Shown piece after piece: positions 35,401-44,689 of a stretch of 64,000 nt of DNA (position 1 is the stretch's first letter; every line of letters starts with the position of its first letter). Source of the stretch: Patella vulgata. Its lineage: Eukaryota; Mollusca; Gastropoda; Patellidae. The notes under the pieces were generated by a model. That model searched no databases and had not been told where the DNA came from. It saw only the letters and a program-made list of their open reading frames with translations. The translations under genes and the position numbers were made by a program. Where the stretch lies: positions 31,793,501-31,857,500 of the forward strand of contig NC_065886.2 in assembly GCF_932274485.2 (NCBI RefSeq), given 5' to 3'.

Positions 35401-38400
35401 CAAAACAGACATTTTAACACTTAAGATGTTTAGAAAGAGTTAGCTGTTCTTGCTATAATAGTTTAAAAATAGATGAAGGACAATCAGGACTGGATTAAAA
35501 CCATATAGAGTCCCTAAGCAAATAAGGAACCACAAAATAAATGGGGTTTTATATTCATCATAATTAATTAAGACAAAGCATGCAACAGTAAGGAAGGTGA
35601 AAAACAATGAAAACTCATTAAAAGTTCTTAATTAATTTTTAAATTTGTCACCTAACGAAGCAGGTGGTGTCATGTGGTTAGGGTTTTTTTGTTTGTTTTT
35701 TTTTTTAGGTTTTATGTATGTCATTATGTATATGGAGACAAAGAAGGTGACAGTAAGAAAAATAAAAAAAAATAATGAAAACTAATTAAAAGTTCCTTTG
35801 AATTTGTCATCCAACAAAACTGAAATTCTGTGGTGCTCCCTTCCAATGATGCCATAAGCAAGTACTTGTTTAGCTTAATGGTTAATCCAGTCCTGGTTGG
35901 TACATTAAGTTGTCTTTATCAAGTAAAAATATAATTTTTAAAACGAAAATGAAATGGGGTTTAACGTCCTACTGTTCTGCTCCTAAACTGGGCTAATGAA
36001 GAAGGGCATACGCCATACAGTGTGCTATGAGGGAAATCTTGCCCGGGCAGCGGCGCTACGGCCTACTCTTGTATCGAATTCCAACTTCCAAGGGATCTTT
36101 TACGTACTTTTTAAAACGAAGATGGGTCATGCATATATACACTCGTGTAAACGTCGCTCAGTAGTAAGCAGTCATTGTATTCTGTAGAAACTTACACTGT
36201 TTATATTCAGTCTAACTACAAAATCATACGAAACTTACCATTATATCAGCTTGAGAAAAGACATGGGTCTAGCTGACCGACATTTTAATTCATAAATCGA
36301 CGATTTTAGTCGAAAACATTAAGTATACTTCGAGCATTTTTAAAGTATGTATTCTACATCTTACTTTTAACCAAAGTTGAAAAATAATTAAAATATCTAC
36401 AAAGATAGGCTTTAAAGTATAAAGTAATTTTTTATAATTTCTGAGGCTATTAAAACCGTCTGGTGTGAGAAAACCGTGATTAATGGTGATTATTTAAATA
36501 AATAAAATTTGTCCCTGTGTTCATGATAACTACACATTTCTCAATTTATATACAAGTTTTATGTGATGGTCCAGACTTATTGTGAATATAACTAAGCTTA
36601 AAGGAATTAGGTAATGAGTATCATACATAATATCTTCAAATACGGTAGACCTAATTATATAACAGTCCTAATTGAAAAAAACCCCAATGTATATGAGGTT
36701 ATGTGTCTTTTCAAAAACATTTAGACAGTATATGCCTTAGCTTGACAATATGAAACCCCTCTTCCAAAGTCTGATCTTCACTGAATAGATGTGATGGATC
36801 TAAGCCTACTTACTTGCACATAGTGTTAAAAAGTTCAGCATGGGTAATCTCATCGGCTTTGACCTTTCTTAAGAACACCCGTGTTGGGTTCATCGTTTCG
36901 TCAATTTGTTCCGAGTCGGAATCGGACCCCAAGGAATCGTCTTCCACACTTGAATTGAGATCGGTTGTAACAAGCCAAACGAACACAGCCCTTGCCTGTT
37001 CTAATTTGTTACCACTAGCAGGTTTGATCAAATACTTCACCATTTCTTTCAGGGACTTCCGCATCATTTTATCGGGCACCTGGCAAAATATGACATATTT
37101 TTGTTCAATGTACACAATACATTAGTTTCTACGGGTGTCATGCACGGGACCCAATTCTCTAACATTCATGTTGTGTATATTGACGAAAAAATGAACCACA
37201 GGTGGTTCATTAGGTATAACATCTTCTCACTAACCAAAAGGTTCGATCCTGGTGTTGGTCGAGCCGATTCCAGAATATTTCCGCCTAACATTATCAGATT
37301 TCAATCGTTTATTAGGCCTGTATTTGTGTATATTGTATTTAATGCATCTCAATATCTACTGAAATTGTTTCAATCGTATCCGATATCAGTCCTGTACGTT
37401 TTAAAAACAAAACTTTACATACCTTACTAGCATGAAGGTCGATAGATTTAAAATCTTCTGATTTCAATAGTTTCGCTTTCTTTACTAAGGTTGGACAGGG
37501 TATGATTATACCAGATTTGTCGATTGGTGGATCACAGGCCATTGAGCGATATTCATCGAAGGTTCTTTTAAACAGGTCTAAAGATGGTGCTTCTTTCAGA
37601 TATCCACTTCTCTCCATCCTCATTGAAAGGCGATTGTAAAAATCATCAGCATCCCGTATTGGATCTGGAGAGCTGATTCGGACATGTTTTTTTTGATGAA
37701 CCTTCATTAGATCATCGTCTCTTATAGACTCCCTTTTGTCTTTGGCTGCATTTTGGCCCGTCTGTTGTGCATTCATAGCTGCATTTTGGCTCGTCTGTTG
37801 CTGATTCATGACTACATCTTGGTCCTTCTGGTGCTGATTCATGTCTAGATCTTGGTCCTTCTGGTGCTGATTCATGGCTGCATCTTGGTCCTTCTGGTAC
37901 TGATGCATGGCTGCATCTTGGTCCTTCTGGTGCTGGTTCAGGGCTGTATCTTGGTCCTTCTGATGCTGATTCATGACTGCATCTTGGTCCTTCTGGTGCT
38001 GGTTCATGGCTGCATCTTGGTGCTTCGGGTGCTGCTTAATGAGTTCATCCTTGTCCTTATTTCTAATATCCCCATTAGAAGTTTCCCTGGAAGGAATTAC
38101 GGTATCCTTAACCACCTGTCCATTCGGAATAGTGTTCGGATATTTGACGGTCGTTGGTTTTCTAGTATTGGTATTGTTGCTGCTAACACTGTTGCGTTTC
38201 TGTTTCGAGTTGTTCTGGGGCGGCGCTCTGCTCGACGAGTTGCTCTTTCTCCTGTCGTTGGACATGTTTTGATCGTTCGATATCTTGCGGCTACGTTCGT
38301 CATTTGTGCTGATTTTTCTGTCAACAGTACTGGTGTTGCTTCCCATTGTATTGTCTCTCGACCATTTGGTTGTGCTCGTCTCTGTGGTACTCAGGTCAGT

Positions 38401-40191
38401 TTTTTCTTTATAAATGTCACGTGAACCGTGGTCCTGTACAGTGTAATGGACAGAATCACTGTCTTCAGAAGCAGTTGATATCACTATAGATACTTCGCTT
38501 TCAGGTTTCAGGGAATAATCAGTCAATGAACGCTTTGGTTGATCCGACGGACGTTCGTGGTGCTTCACATCTCCGTCGGCTATAATCTAAAGAATAAATT
38601 TTACATGTGTTATAAGGCTTTTGGATATTTTATAACAGTTGGGGATAACGACACAGCATTAAAAAGACAGAACAAACATACAGCAATGACAATACGCATG
38701 GATCAAAATCAGCATCAACTAGAAATTCCTAAATTTATTTAATGACCGTACCGTGTCTAACCTTGTTGCTTCAAGCACCTCTGATAATAGGTAAAATAAC
38801 AGCACTGTTTCATACCTTGTTGCTTCAAAAAGACCCTACTGTATTACAGATTGATTTCCGGTATCACATAAAATCCTTAAATTATTAAAGCACCTCTGAT
38901 AATAGTTAAATAATACAGTGATTATCGGTACTATGAGTTCCTTTTTTACCCTCTGTTACGACAGACTTGTTGATTTCTAAATCAATATAGAGTGTATAAC
39001 GACTAGTCCATGGTTACCAACTTGAAACAACCGTATCCTGATTGATGAGGTTTTATTAATCTATTACTGAATCAACCAAGAATAGAGTGTTGCTTTAATT
39101 AAATACCTCACACGAAGTTCTCAGTTACCATCACAACGTTACAATTGTGTTTCTCTGAGCATATCAACAGTATTTGCCAATATTGAATTGTCATACTATT
39201 ATTGATGTGATTCCAACAGAATGACCCACCCTAAAAATGAAGTATTACTTAAATGCATGTTCGTTTATAGTTTAACTATTGACGTATTGAAAAAGTTGAA
39301 AACGACAATTCCAGATATTATATTATCGGATTTTCTGTTTTTAATTAGCTGATCGTCATTTGGGTGCTTTTAATCCTATGCAAAATTGTGAAAGTTAAAA
39401 GACCTATCGACCTAAAAATGTTCTAAATCCGTTCCTTTGTTAATCCGATTGAATCCACGCCGAGGGACTGTCTACCGTTGATGATTTGATTTTGTTTTCT
39501 TACTTAAATGTTAAAGATGCATTATGCAAGATTTAGATACAGAGTTGGTCCTTTTTGCTTTAATAGTTCACAAATAGATAATGCAAAATGAATATATTGA
39601 AAATTTCATTTAAATTACTTTATTCGGTGCGACGTTATCACTGTTTGGTGTTTTGACAATATCTGGCATTGATTGTTGATTTTTGTAATAAAGGTAATTG
39701 TTATTCGAGACTTTCATTAAATTGCCGAAGCCTTTCAATCTACTTAAAATCAGAGACATCCGATAACCTAGAGAGTTAATTATGGGCTTGTCATGTCTAT
39801 AAATGTTTAAATGATAGTTTATATAAGATTTAAAGCCAAAATAAATAATTCTACTAGGCAGTTAGATTTAGCTCTTACATAATATATCTGTAAGGGACAT
39901 ATTTTTACTATAATAGTTAAATACTAGATGATGTAAAGGGAATATGCGGGGGGAAGCCCGGAGAAAACCCACGTTGTAAGGCAGGCGAATTCGTACCTGG
40001 GAACTATCTGTAGATTCCATGTTGTTTTCGTACAGATCTTCCTCGGTGGATTCCTGTACGACAGGTAATGGCGTCTTATTCTCGAACAGACTAGAGTTAT
40101 CTCTGCTCAGTCGATATGGTTTCTGTTCATGTTTCTTGGACATCGTTTCCGGTTGATGACCCGGTGAAACTTTGGATTCTGTCCCACCCAT
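23570..40191 (-). CDS. KY/hillarin-type pseudo-transglutaminase protein fused to a dynein-stalk-like module (10 coding exons)
   Basis: Exons in order: 40191-39997, 38586-37423, 37079-36814, 35379-33621, 28292-27822, 27097-27019, 25828-25664, 25027-24747, 24470-24285, 23941-23570. All junctions are GT-AG and the phases close on 4938 nt, 1645 residues. Order: MGGTESK start (N-myristoylation pattern, Gly2 and Ser6); polar disordered region to about 247; nine 11-residue NQHQKDQDAAM-type repeats at 248-346; KY transglutaminase-like domain from about 447 to 650; KY-type beta-sandwich repeats to about 1128; Glu/Lys-rich linker; helical segments 1312-1427; module with LAEIRSYSRP (1428) and LYAWV (about 1520) resembling part of the dynein heavy-chain stalk region; basic RS-rich tail. 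The catalytic Cys position reads Asp529/Glu530 and the His position Ala572, while Asp587 is kept, so protease or transferase activity is unlikely. Family members are cytoskeletal/muscle scaffolds; a scaffold role is inference. Confidence 0.85.
24285..24470 (-). CDS. KY-type gene, coding exon 9 (dynein-stalk-like part 2)
   Basis: 62 codons, KWKKCQKRCVVCGKYG to LYAW, then donor gtaggt. The open frame continues into the intron, but splicing at TGG|gtaggt restores the conserved Trp-Val of the family and keeps phase 0 with exon 10. Confidence 0.85.
24747..25027 (-). CDS. KY-type gene, coding exon 8 (dynein-stalk-like part 1)
   Basis: Acceptor tgtaatttcag, donor gtaaat. It contains a helical segment (NYLRLKETLEEIEIKGYAME) followed by TLAEIRSYSRPQEIVHKIVV and AMLLVMG, like the conserved L.E.+S...P..V..V..A...L.G signature near the dynein stalk. 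Confidence 0.88.
25664..25828 (-). CDS. KY-type gene, coding exon 7 (helical linker)
   Basis: Acceptor ctgaatttcag, donor gtaagt; 165 nt in phase 1-1. Strongly helical, basic (LKAATRRREKLELIRAIDDW). Confidence 0.88.
25880..25936 (-). repeat. GCATTATG-type MITE end scrap
   Basis: CAGGCATTGTGCAAGAGCTAAATC matches the inverted right end of the MITE family at 39511; it lies in an intron 52 bp from exon 7. Confidence 0.5.
26142..26423 (+). repeat. SINE-2, full-length, with long CT tail
   Basis: tRNA-like head TGGATGGCTGAATGGTTAAC and a CT run at 26381-26422. It lies antisense in the KY-type gene intron, so the transcript has a GA run here. Confidence 0.88.
26560..26748. repeat. 62-bp tandem repeat, 3 units
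   Basis: Three units with TTTGTAGGGATTAC or similar and GATGACGGTGTAAACGGT. Confidence 0.9.
27019..27097 (-). CDS. KY-type gene, coding exon 6
   Basis: Small exon AKMAEFEEWKKKQAHTEKKS between acceptor ataactatttag and donor gtaaat. Lys/Glu-rich helix. Confidence 0.8.
27225..27830 (-). repeat. Minisatellite built from a 5' splice site
   Basis: On the minus strand the ~29-bp unit reads TTAGCTGGGAG then GTAAGGTCGGGGCTTGAA. The copy nearest the exon supplies the true donor of coding exon 5. At least five further copies keep GGTAAGG or CGTAAGG. One copy at 27719-27741 also repeats the exon's own last ~22 bases (TTCTTCAGAGGATAGCTGGG). Confidence 0.9.
27822..28292 (-). CDS. KY-type gene, coding exon 5 (charged linker)
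   Basis: Acceptor tgacaaattcag; 157 codons, phase 0 both ends. Starts IVSKEEMEEMERIQKEYYES, then acidic and Lys-rich low-complexity stretches, ending DSDSSEDSWE. The donor GAG|gtaagg is the first unit of a splice-site minisatellite. Confidence 0.88.
28430..28945. repeat. Degenerate ~170-bp tandem repeat in intron
   Basis: Blocks such as AATCTGAAAATTCTTTCACA, TTGCA.TTAAAGG and AGTAACAACCACTTCAC recur in the same order about three times. Confidence 0.55.
29292..29668 (-). repeat. SINE-2 with internal ~170-bp tandem duplication
   Basis: The block from GGTTCAATTTTATTTTAATA to CTTATGATT is present twice (about 29323-29475 and 29479-29634), followed by a single tRNA-like head. Confidence 0.75.
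29752..30160. other. Intron sequence without recognised features
   Basis: Contains a two-unit GGTTAGGGTTAGGG, too short to be telomeric. Otherwise nothing recognised. Confidence 0.35.
30168..30265 (-). repeat. SINE-2 3' fragment
   Basis: AGAGAAATGGGGTTTAACGTC followed by the body start, then diverges. Confidence 0.75.
30392..30770 (+). repeat. SINE-1, full-length
   Basis: Head TTGGCTAAGTGGTTAAGACA, B box TTCGATCTC, body and (ATTTC)n-type tail. Antisense in the KY-type gene intron. Confidence 0.9.
30978..31140 (-). repeat. SINE-2 5' part
   Basis: AGAAAACCCGAAAGATTTGG through CGAAATCACGCCACTTGACTC to the head CGGCCACCCAATC. Confidence 0.7.
31355..31720. repeat. 41-bp minisatellite, ~9 units
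   Basis: Unit GTGGTATTTACCGTTATCAT then GGGTTATGCTGTGTGAATAAT. Later units are progressively more diverged. Confidence 0.92.
31721..32276. other. Intron with dispersed-repeat scrap
   Basis: CGCTGATCGCCATTTGC near 31778 also occurs near 10414 and 39350, a minor dispersed repeat. Nothing else recognised. Confidence 0.4.
32277..32483. mobile_element. GCATTATG-ended MITE, short copy
   Basis: Ends AAGATGTATTATATC and TACATAATACATCTTC, internal GAACTGGTCGTTCTTACTAT as in other copies. Confidence 0.65.
32829..33091 (+). repeat. SINE-2 with 11-bp target-site duplication
   Basis: CCTCAGTCTGG at 32818-32828 and 33092-33102 flanks a copy with a small internal deletion. Confidence 0.9.
33415..33574. 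repeat. 32-bp minisatellite, 5 units
   Basis: Unit ATTAGTTAACAATAGTCTAG then TAATATGGGTTC. It lies in the intron, starting 47 bp after the donor of coding exon 4. Confidence 0.9.
33621..35379 (-). CDS. KY-type gene, coding exon 4 (rest of transglutaminase-like core and KY beta-sandwich repeats)
   Basis: Acceptor gattctaatttcag, donor gtaagg; 586 codons plus one base. Opens IAGLHCRSIEGISRGF; the His site reads TATWSAVV instead of HAWN-type, and the Asp site SWRLVDV is kept. FYFLTDPEVF (628-637) is a hallmark of the family after the catalytic core. Three to four beta-rich repeats follow, marked by PSAGTYVLEI, PKAGDYALKI and PQQGMYLFSL. Confidence 0.93.
35946..36106 (-). repeat. SINE-1, 5'-truncated
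   Basis: Tail and 3' half clear, ending at GGGATCTTTTACGTA. Confidence 0.88.
36110..36805. other. Intron sequence without recognised features
   Basis: AT-rich; nothing recognised between coding exons 3 and 4 apart from the SINE-1. Confidence 0.4.
36814..37079 (-). CDS. KY-type gene, coding exon 3 (N-terminal half of transglutaminase-like domain)
   Basis: Acceptor cattttgccag, donor gtaagt, phase 2 at the end. VPDKMMRKSLKEMVKYLIKP and LEQARAVFVWLVTTD are standard for the family. An acidic insert (SSVEDDSLGSDSDSEQID) replaces the usual loop, and the Cys-bearing helix reads RKVKADEITHAELF with no Cys. Confidence 0.9.
37423..38586 (-). CDS. KY-type gene, coding exon 2 (disordered region and 11-residue repeats)
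   Basis: Acceptor tttattctttag, donor gtatgt; 388 codons, phase 0. Ser/Thr/Asn-rich and highly charged, with the repeat block, then HVRISSPDPIRDADDF and the start of the KY domain, SIDLHASK. No internal start is needed, since the frame enters from exon 1. Confidence 0.9.
37744..38040 (-). repeat. 33-bp coding minisatellite (nine 11-residue units)
   Basis: Units read MNQHQKDQDAA with variations, and the last two are diverged to MNQQQTSQNAA and MNAQQTGQNAA. The reverse strand is open as a shadow frame. Confidence 0.95.
38590..39505. other. Intron sequence without recognised features
   Basis: AT-rich with a duplicated CACCTCTGATAATAG phrase near 38778 and 38892; a dispersed-repeat scrap near 39345. 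Confidence 0.4.
39511..39893. mobile_element. GCATTATG-ended MITE, fullest copy
   Basis: Left end TTAAAGATGCATTATGCAAG, right end CTTACATAATATATCTGTAA. Used as reference for copies at 11874, 21181, 32277 and 54987. Confidence 0.75.
39945..39993 (-). repeat. SINE-2 scrap next to a splice donor
   Basis: GGAGAAAACCCACGTTGTAAGGC-like text matches the SINE-2 body and ends within a few bases of the donor of coding exon 1. Confidence 0.6.
39997..40191 (-). CDS. KY-type gene, coding exon 1 (myristoylation-type N-terminus)
   Basis: 65 codons from ATG, donor CAG|gtacga. A 20-nt 5' UTR stretch (40192-40211) follows an acceptor tttcgttttcag, so the exon is internal and an upstream exon must exist. The start MGGTESK fits MGxxxS/T. 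Confidence 0.82.
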
Positions 40192-41134
40192 AGTTACAGC
40201 TTAAACTGATCCTGAAAACGAAAGTAATTCGAGAGATCAAAAGAATTCACAAACATACAACATAAAGAATTTTATACGCAGTTTACGCCAATTTTATACG
40301 CAAGTTTACACCAACTATGTGTACGCGGTTTTAGAACAATTTTAAAGGAGTTAAATCGCTAACATTTGGGACCTAGAAATTGACACAAATGGGTCGCAAC
40401 GCATATGAATGCATATAAACTGATTTACATTCAATCGTTTCTGTTTTTACTGTAATTTCTAATCAGTTATGTTCGGCGAAATGCGCCAAAGTCTCAATTA
40501 AATGACAATCTTTAGAGTCTGGTTATTCCAGTCTACACCGATGGTATTTATTGTGCATGCTCTCCAGATAAGAATATAGCGTCACCATTTGACATGACTT
40601 GTGGAATATGTCTAGCCTCGTTCTTTGAGTCCCTTGTTCTGAATGGCGCTGAAACGCATTATGGTACACGATTTTGTCTTGAATATTGGATATCAGAAGC
40701 CCATCTTTTCCCTGTAAGATCACAAGACCAATGTTGATTTGAATTGACAAATAATTCGTGTTTTCAATGTCGAAGATTTTTGATGATATTGAGTTAGAGA
40801 CTTAGCTATTTTAAATATTTCGTTCTGTGATTTCGGGTGGTTACGTCATTAACGTCTAAAGACATATTTATAAAAATGGCCTTCGTACTGCAGAATGTTC
40901 TCGTTGTTAGGATTTGCTCCTGTTTGCCCACTACACTTTAATTATTAATTTTTAACGGTTTCCTAAACTCTTTTCGGATTATCGCCTTTATTATTGTTAA
41001 AAAAAACAGCAGACATTCTAACTTATGACGTTAACAGGTCGAATTTGGCAATTCAGAAGACGACCAAGGCCAAGACTGGTCGCATTAGGCCTTTCTTGTT
41101 AATCTTTTTTTTTTCATTTTGAGTGCAGCGTTTA

Positions 41135-41345
41135 TAATTACAGGCTTAGGACTGTACAGTGCAGTGGACGCTCACCGCTGGGCCCCGGATCGATTTCCTT
41201 GATTTGATATTTGTTGTTTATTTCGTGCAATGTCTGTGTAGTTTGTCCTGTCCGCATGTTTGTCTTATCCGTTTTGTTTTGCGTGTAATGCAGTTCTCCT
41301 GCACTTACTATTGAATCTCATTGTGTATCGGGCATTAAATTTTAA
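41135..41345 (+). repeat. SINE-4, tRNA-like repeat
   Basis: Head resembles GTGCAGTGGACGCTCACCGC with a GGATCGATTTC B-box-like site; the body is shared with 19145-19280. Confidence 0.5.
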
Positions 41346-42588
41346 TTGACCGTTTTGCACTTGGTAGGGTTAACTACAAACTTATAGCACTCTTGCGTAG
41401 CTATGCTCAGAATAATTTCCAAAGGTGTTTGTGATTTCACATTCAATGAAATGGATTTATGTTAATTGTATATTAATAGCACCCAGTCTTCACCTTGGCA
41501 TTATATACCAAGCAACTGGTGTAACCTTGATATAGTGTCAGAGTTAGATTTTTTTTTAAAGAAACGACTACGATAACTGTCCCTTATGCTATACCCGTTA
41601 CGGCCTCATAGTTGCGCTGCGCTATATGTAAAATGTACACCACGTACAAAATAGTACCAAAATACAAAATACTACCAAACTATTAAGCCTAGTACAAAAA
41701 GTACATATTACACCACGTACAAACAGTGCCCAAATAAAAAAAAATAGTACAAAAGTACAAAATGGTACGCAGCGTTCACAATAGCACCCAAAATATCAAA
41801 AATGGTAGTAACAAATGGTATAAAATAGTATACCACGTATACAATAGTACCAAATAGTACTAAATTGTAAAAAAAAAGTACAAAATAGTGCACAACGTAT
41901 AAAAATATTACGAAATAGTACAACGTAGAACCAAACAGTACAAAACAGTACACTACGTATAAAATACTACCAAATAGTACCAAAATACAAAATAGTACCA
42001 AACTATTAAGCCTAGTACAAAAAGTACATATTACACCACGTACAAACAGTGCCCAAATAAAAAAAATAGTACAAAAGTACAAAATGGTACGCAGCGTTCA
42101 CAATAGCACCCAAAATATCAAAAATGGTAGTAACAAATGGTATAAAATAGTACCAAATAGTACTAAATTCTAAAAAAAAGTAAAAAATATTGCACCACGT
42201 ATAAAAATATTACGAAATAGTACAACGTCGAACCAAACAGTACAAAACAGTACACTACGTATAAAATACTACCAAATAGTACAAAGCAGTACCAAACAGT
42301 AAAAAATAGTACACCATGTACAAAATAGTACCAAAAGTACTAAATTTTTAAAAAAATAGTACATCACGTATAAAATAGTACCAAATAGTACAGAGTAGCA
42401 CCAAATGGTAAAAAATAGTACACTACGTATAAAATACTACCAAATAGTACAACGTAGTACCAAACAGTAAACAATAGTACACCACGTACAAAATAGTACC
42501 AAATAGTAGTAAAATTTAAATATAGTACAAAATAGTACATCACGTATAAAATACTACCAAATAGTACAGAGTAACACCAAATGGTAAA

Positions 42589-42952
42589 TGAAATGAAATG
42601 AAATGGGGTTTAACGTTCTACTGTTCTGCTCCTATACTGGGCTAATGAAGACGGGCATATGCCATACAGTGTGCTATGAGGGAAATTTTGCCCGGGCAGC
42701 GGCACTATCGCCTACTCTTATATCGAATTCCAACTGCCAAGGAATCTGTTAAGTGCATTCCAATGTATACACGGGACCTCGGTTTTTCGTCTCATCCGAA
42801 GGACTAGACAGCTGTCCTTGTGAGACCCTCCGTTCTGCATCACTGACAAGGGGAAACCACGTCGGAAAATCCAGATGAACTTTGTCGGCGAATGCAGGGA
42901 TCGAACAACCGACCTCCAGGCTAGCGAGCCAGCGTCTTAATCACCTAGCCAC
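42589..42952 (-). repeat. SINE-1, full-length, with 16-bp target-site duplication
   Basis: AACACCAAATGGTAAA at 42573-42588 and 42953-42968; the copy is complete and little diverged, so it is relatively young. Confidence 0.93.
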
Positions 42953-43102
42953 AACACCAAATGGTAAAAAATAGTACACCACGTATAAAATAGTACCAAA
43001 TGGTATAAAATAGTTTCCTTCGTATCAAATGGTACCAAATAGTACAACGTAGTACAAAATAGTAAAAAATAGCACACCACGTACAAAATAGTATCAAATA
43101 GT

Positions 43103-43377
43103 GAGAGAGAGAGAAATGGGGTTTAACGTCCACTCGACACAAACTAGGTCATTTCGGGACTAACATATGGTTTAATTTTATTTCAATAATTCGCTTGCGC
43201 TTAGGGGTCTTTAGCAGTGGGAGGAAACCGTAGGACCCGGAGAAAACCCACTAGGTTGGACAGGCAACCCTACTCCTTGTCACGTACAACCAGGGATTCG
43301 AAACCACGCCAGTTGACTCAATGACAGGCTTTATGGTACAGCAAGCACGTGCTAACCATTCGGTCATCCAACCCATC
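43103..43377 (-). repeat. SINE-2, full-length, with 12-bp target-site duplication
   Basis: GTATCAAATAGT at 43091-43102 and 43378-43389. Confidence 0.92.
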
Positions 43378-43639
43378 GTATCAAATAGTACACCACGCAC
43401 AAATCAGTACAAAATAGTACACCACATATAAAATAGTACACCGGGTAAAATAAAATACCCTGAGTACAAAATATCATGTCAGGTACATAAAAGTACCCTA
43501 AAGACAACTCTTTATGTAAATATTGCATAATGTATCTTTAACCGTTTTAAACCTTCAGATCCCCGACATAACATCCTTTCATCCTCATAAATTCTCTTAG
43601 ACTGTGGTCAACCCCCGGGTATTTTACATTACAACTTAC

Positions 43640-43690
43640 CGTGGAGAACCGCTTTTCCTTATCCATTTTGTTTTCAATTAAAATGTTCAT
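43640..43690 (-). other. Predicted 5' exon of the KY-type gene with an upstream ORF
   Basis: Minus-strand ATG at 43690 opens MNILIENKMDKEKRFST and ends at a strong donor, ACG|gtaagt. Spliced to 40211 it continues DQFKL and stops at TAA two bases before the main ATG. The exon's 5' limit and promoter are not determined. Confidence 0.5.
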
Positions 43691-43954
43691 ATCACACTAA
43701 TACTCGTAAAGTACACAAAAATAACAAACAAGTACAGATCGATCGGTATTGAAAAGCAAATCTTTAGATTGGGTCCATTTCTAATTCATTATTATAAATA
43801 ATGAAGCGAAAGAATGTCATCGAATCTGAACCTGGACTGATAATCGATAAACGATCGATAGTTCATAAATAATGTGGAAGTGATTAGCTATGCTACTAGC
43901 ATGATAGTTTGTTATTATATATTGAGGGGGCTTTGTTTTATCGTCTTGTAGAAT

Positions 43955-44290
43955 AAAATCGGGTTTAACGCCCTACCTTACCTCGCCAAAAAGGCAAATG
44001 AAGACCAACATAAACCATGCAGTGTACTACGGGGTATTTTTTGTCCAGACAGTGGCGTTTATAACTATCACGCATTCTTTTACGGGTAACGTCAACGTCT
44101 ATATGGTACCTTGTTCTGTCATCCCGTACGGAGTGCTAGAAGCTCTTCCTTGCTTCAGAAAACGTTTCCCGGACATAGGCGTCTCCTTCTACTCTTCATG
44201 GAATTCCAACTTTTTGTTTCGTGAACGCTTACTACCAACATCTTCAGGTTAGCAATCAAACGTTTTACTCACCCAGCCACCGTGGTGTAA
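43955..44290 (-). repeat. SINE-1, diverged full-length
   Basis: Tail GGGTTTAACGCCCTACC, body scraps and head CACCCAGCCACCGTGGTG in order. Confidence 0.65.
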
Positions 44291-44689
44291 ACAGAGTTTT
44301 AAATCACGCATCTAACGAAACATTTCATTTTGTAGCAGAATTAGTAAAAGCTGTTTTAGTTTCGTATCTATGATATTTATTTCCATCTTGAATATAATCA
44401 ATAAACGTTTGAAGAGTTTTAATATTTGAGTTGAGACAGATACAAATATTTATGTAGACATTTTCTCGGTATTGTTGATGGTTTGTAAGGTATGATCATA
44501 CACGGTTTACCACTTTCATAACATGGTGAGAAGGTTTACAAACTAGGATCAGCAGGATAAAATTGGGTAGAAACATTATTAAGAGAAAACAACACACATG
44601 TAGTCTATTGCCGTAAAAGGGAATTTCAAAACTTGAAAAATAATGCAATGCAAGTAAGGACGGGTTGTTGTGTTTCGTCGATATTCTCG

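Larger units (their letters stand above)
41600..43500. repeat. AGTAC-rich satellite array with two nested SINEs
   Basis: Short units such as AAAATAGTACCAAATAGTAC and ACACCACGTATAAAATACTA fill ~1.9 kb. A longer block (CCAAACTATTAAGCCTAGTA onward, ~150 bp) occurs at 41672 and 42000, showing a higher-order duplication. It lies in the intron between the 5' exon and coding exon 1 of the KY-type gene. Confidence 0.92.

Noticed and set aside
37852-38424. 190-residue plus-strand frame rich in Leu and Val
   Set aside because: Antisense shadow of the coding 33-bp minisatellite of the KY-type gene.
41708-42082. 124-residue open frame on the minus strand, rich in Phe, Tyr and Val
   Set aside because: It follows the AGTAC satellite; composition and periodicity come from the repeat, and it has no domain.
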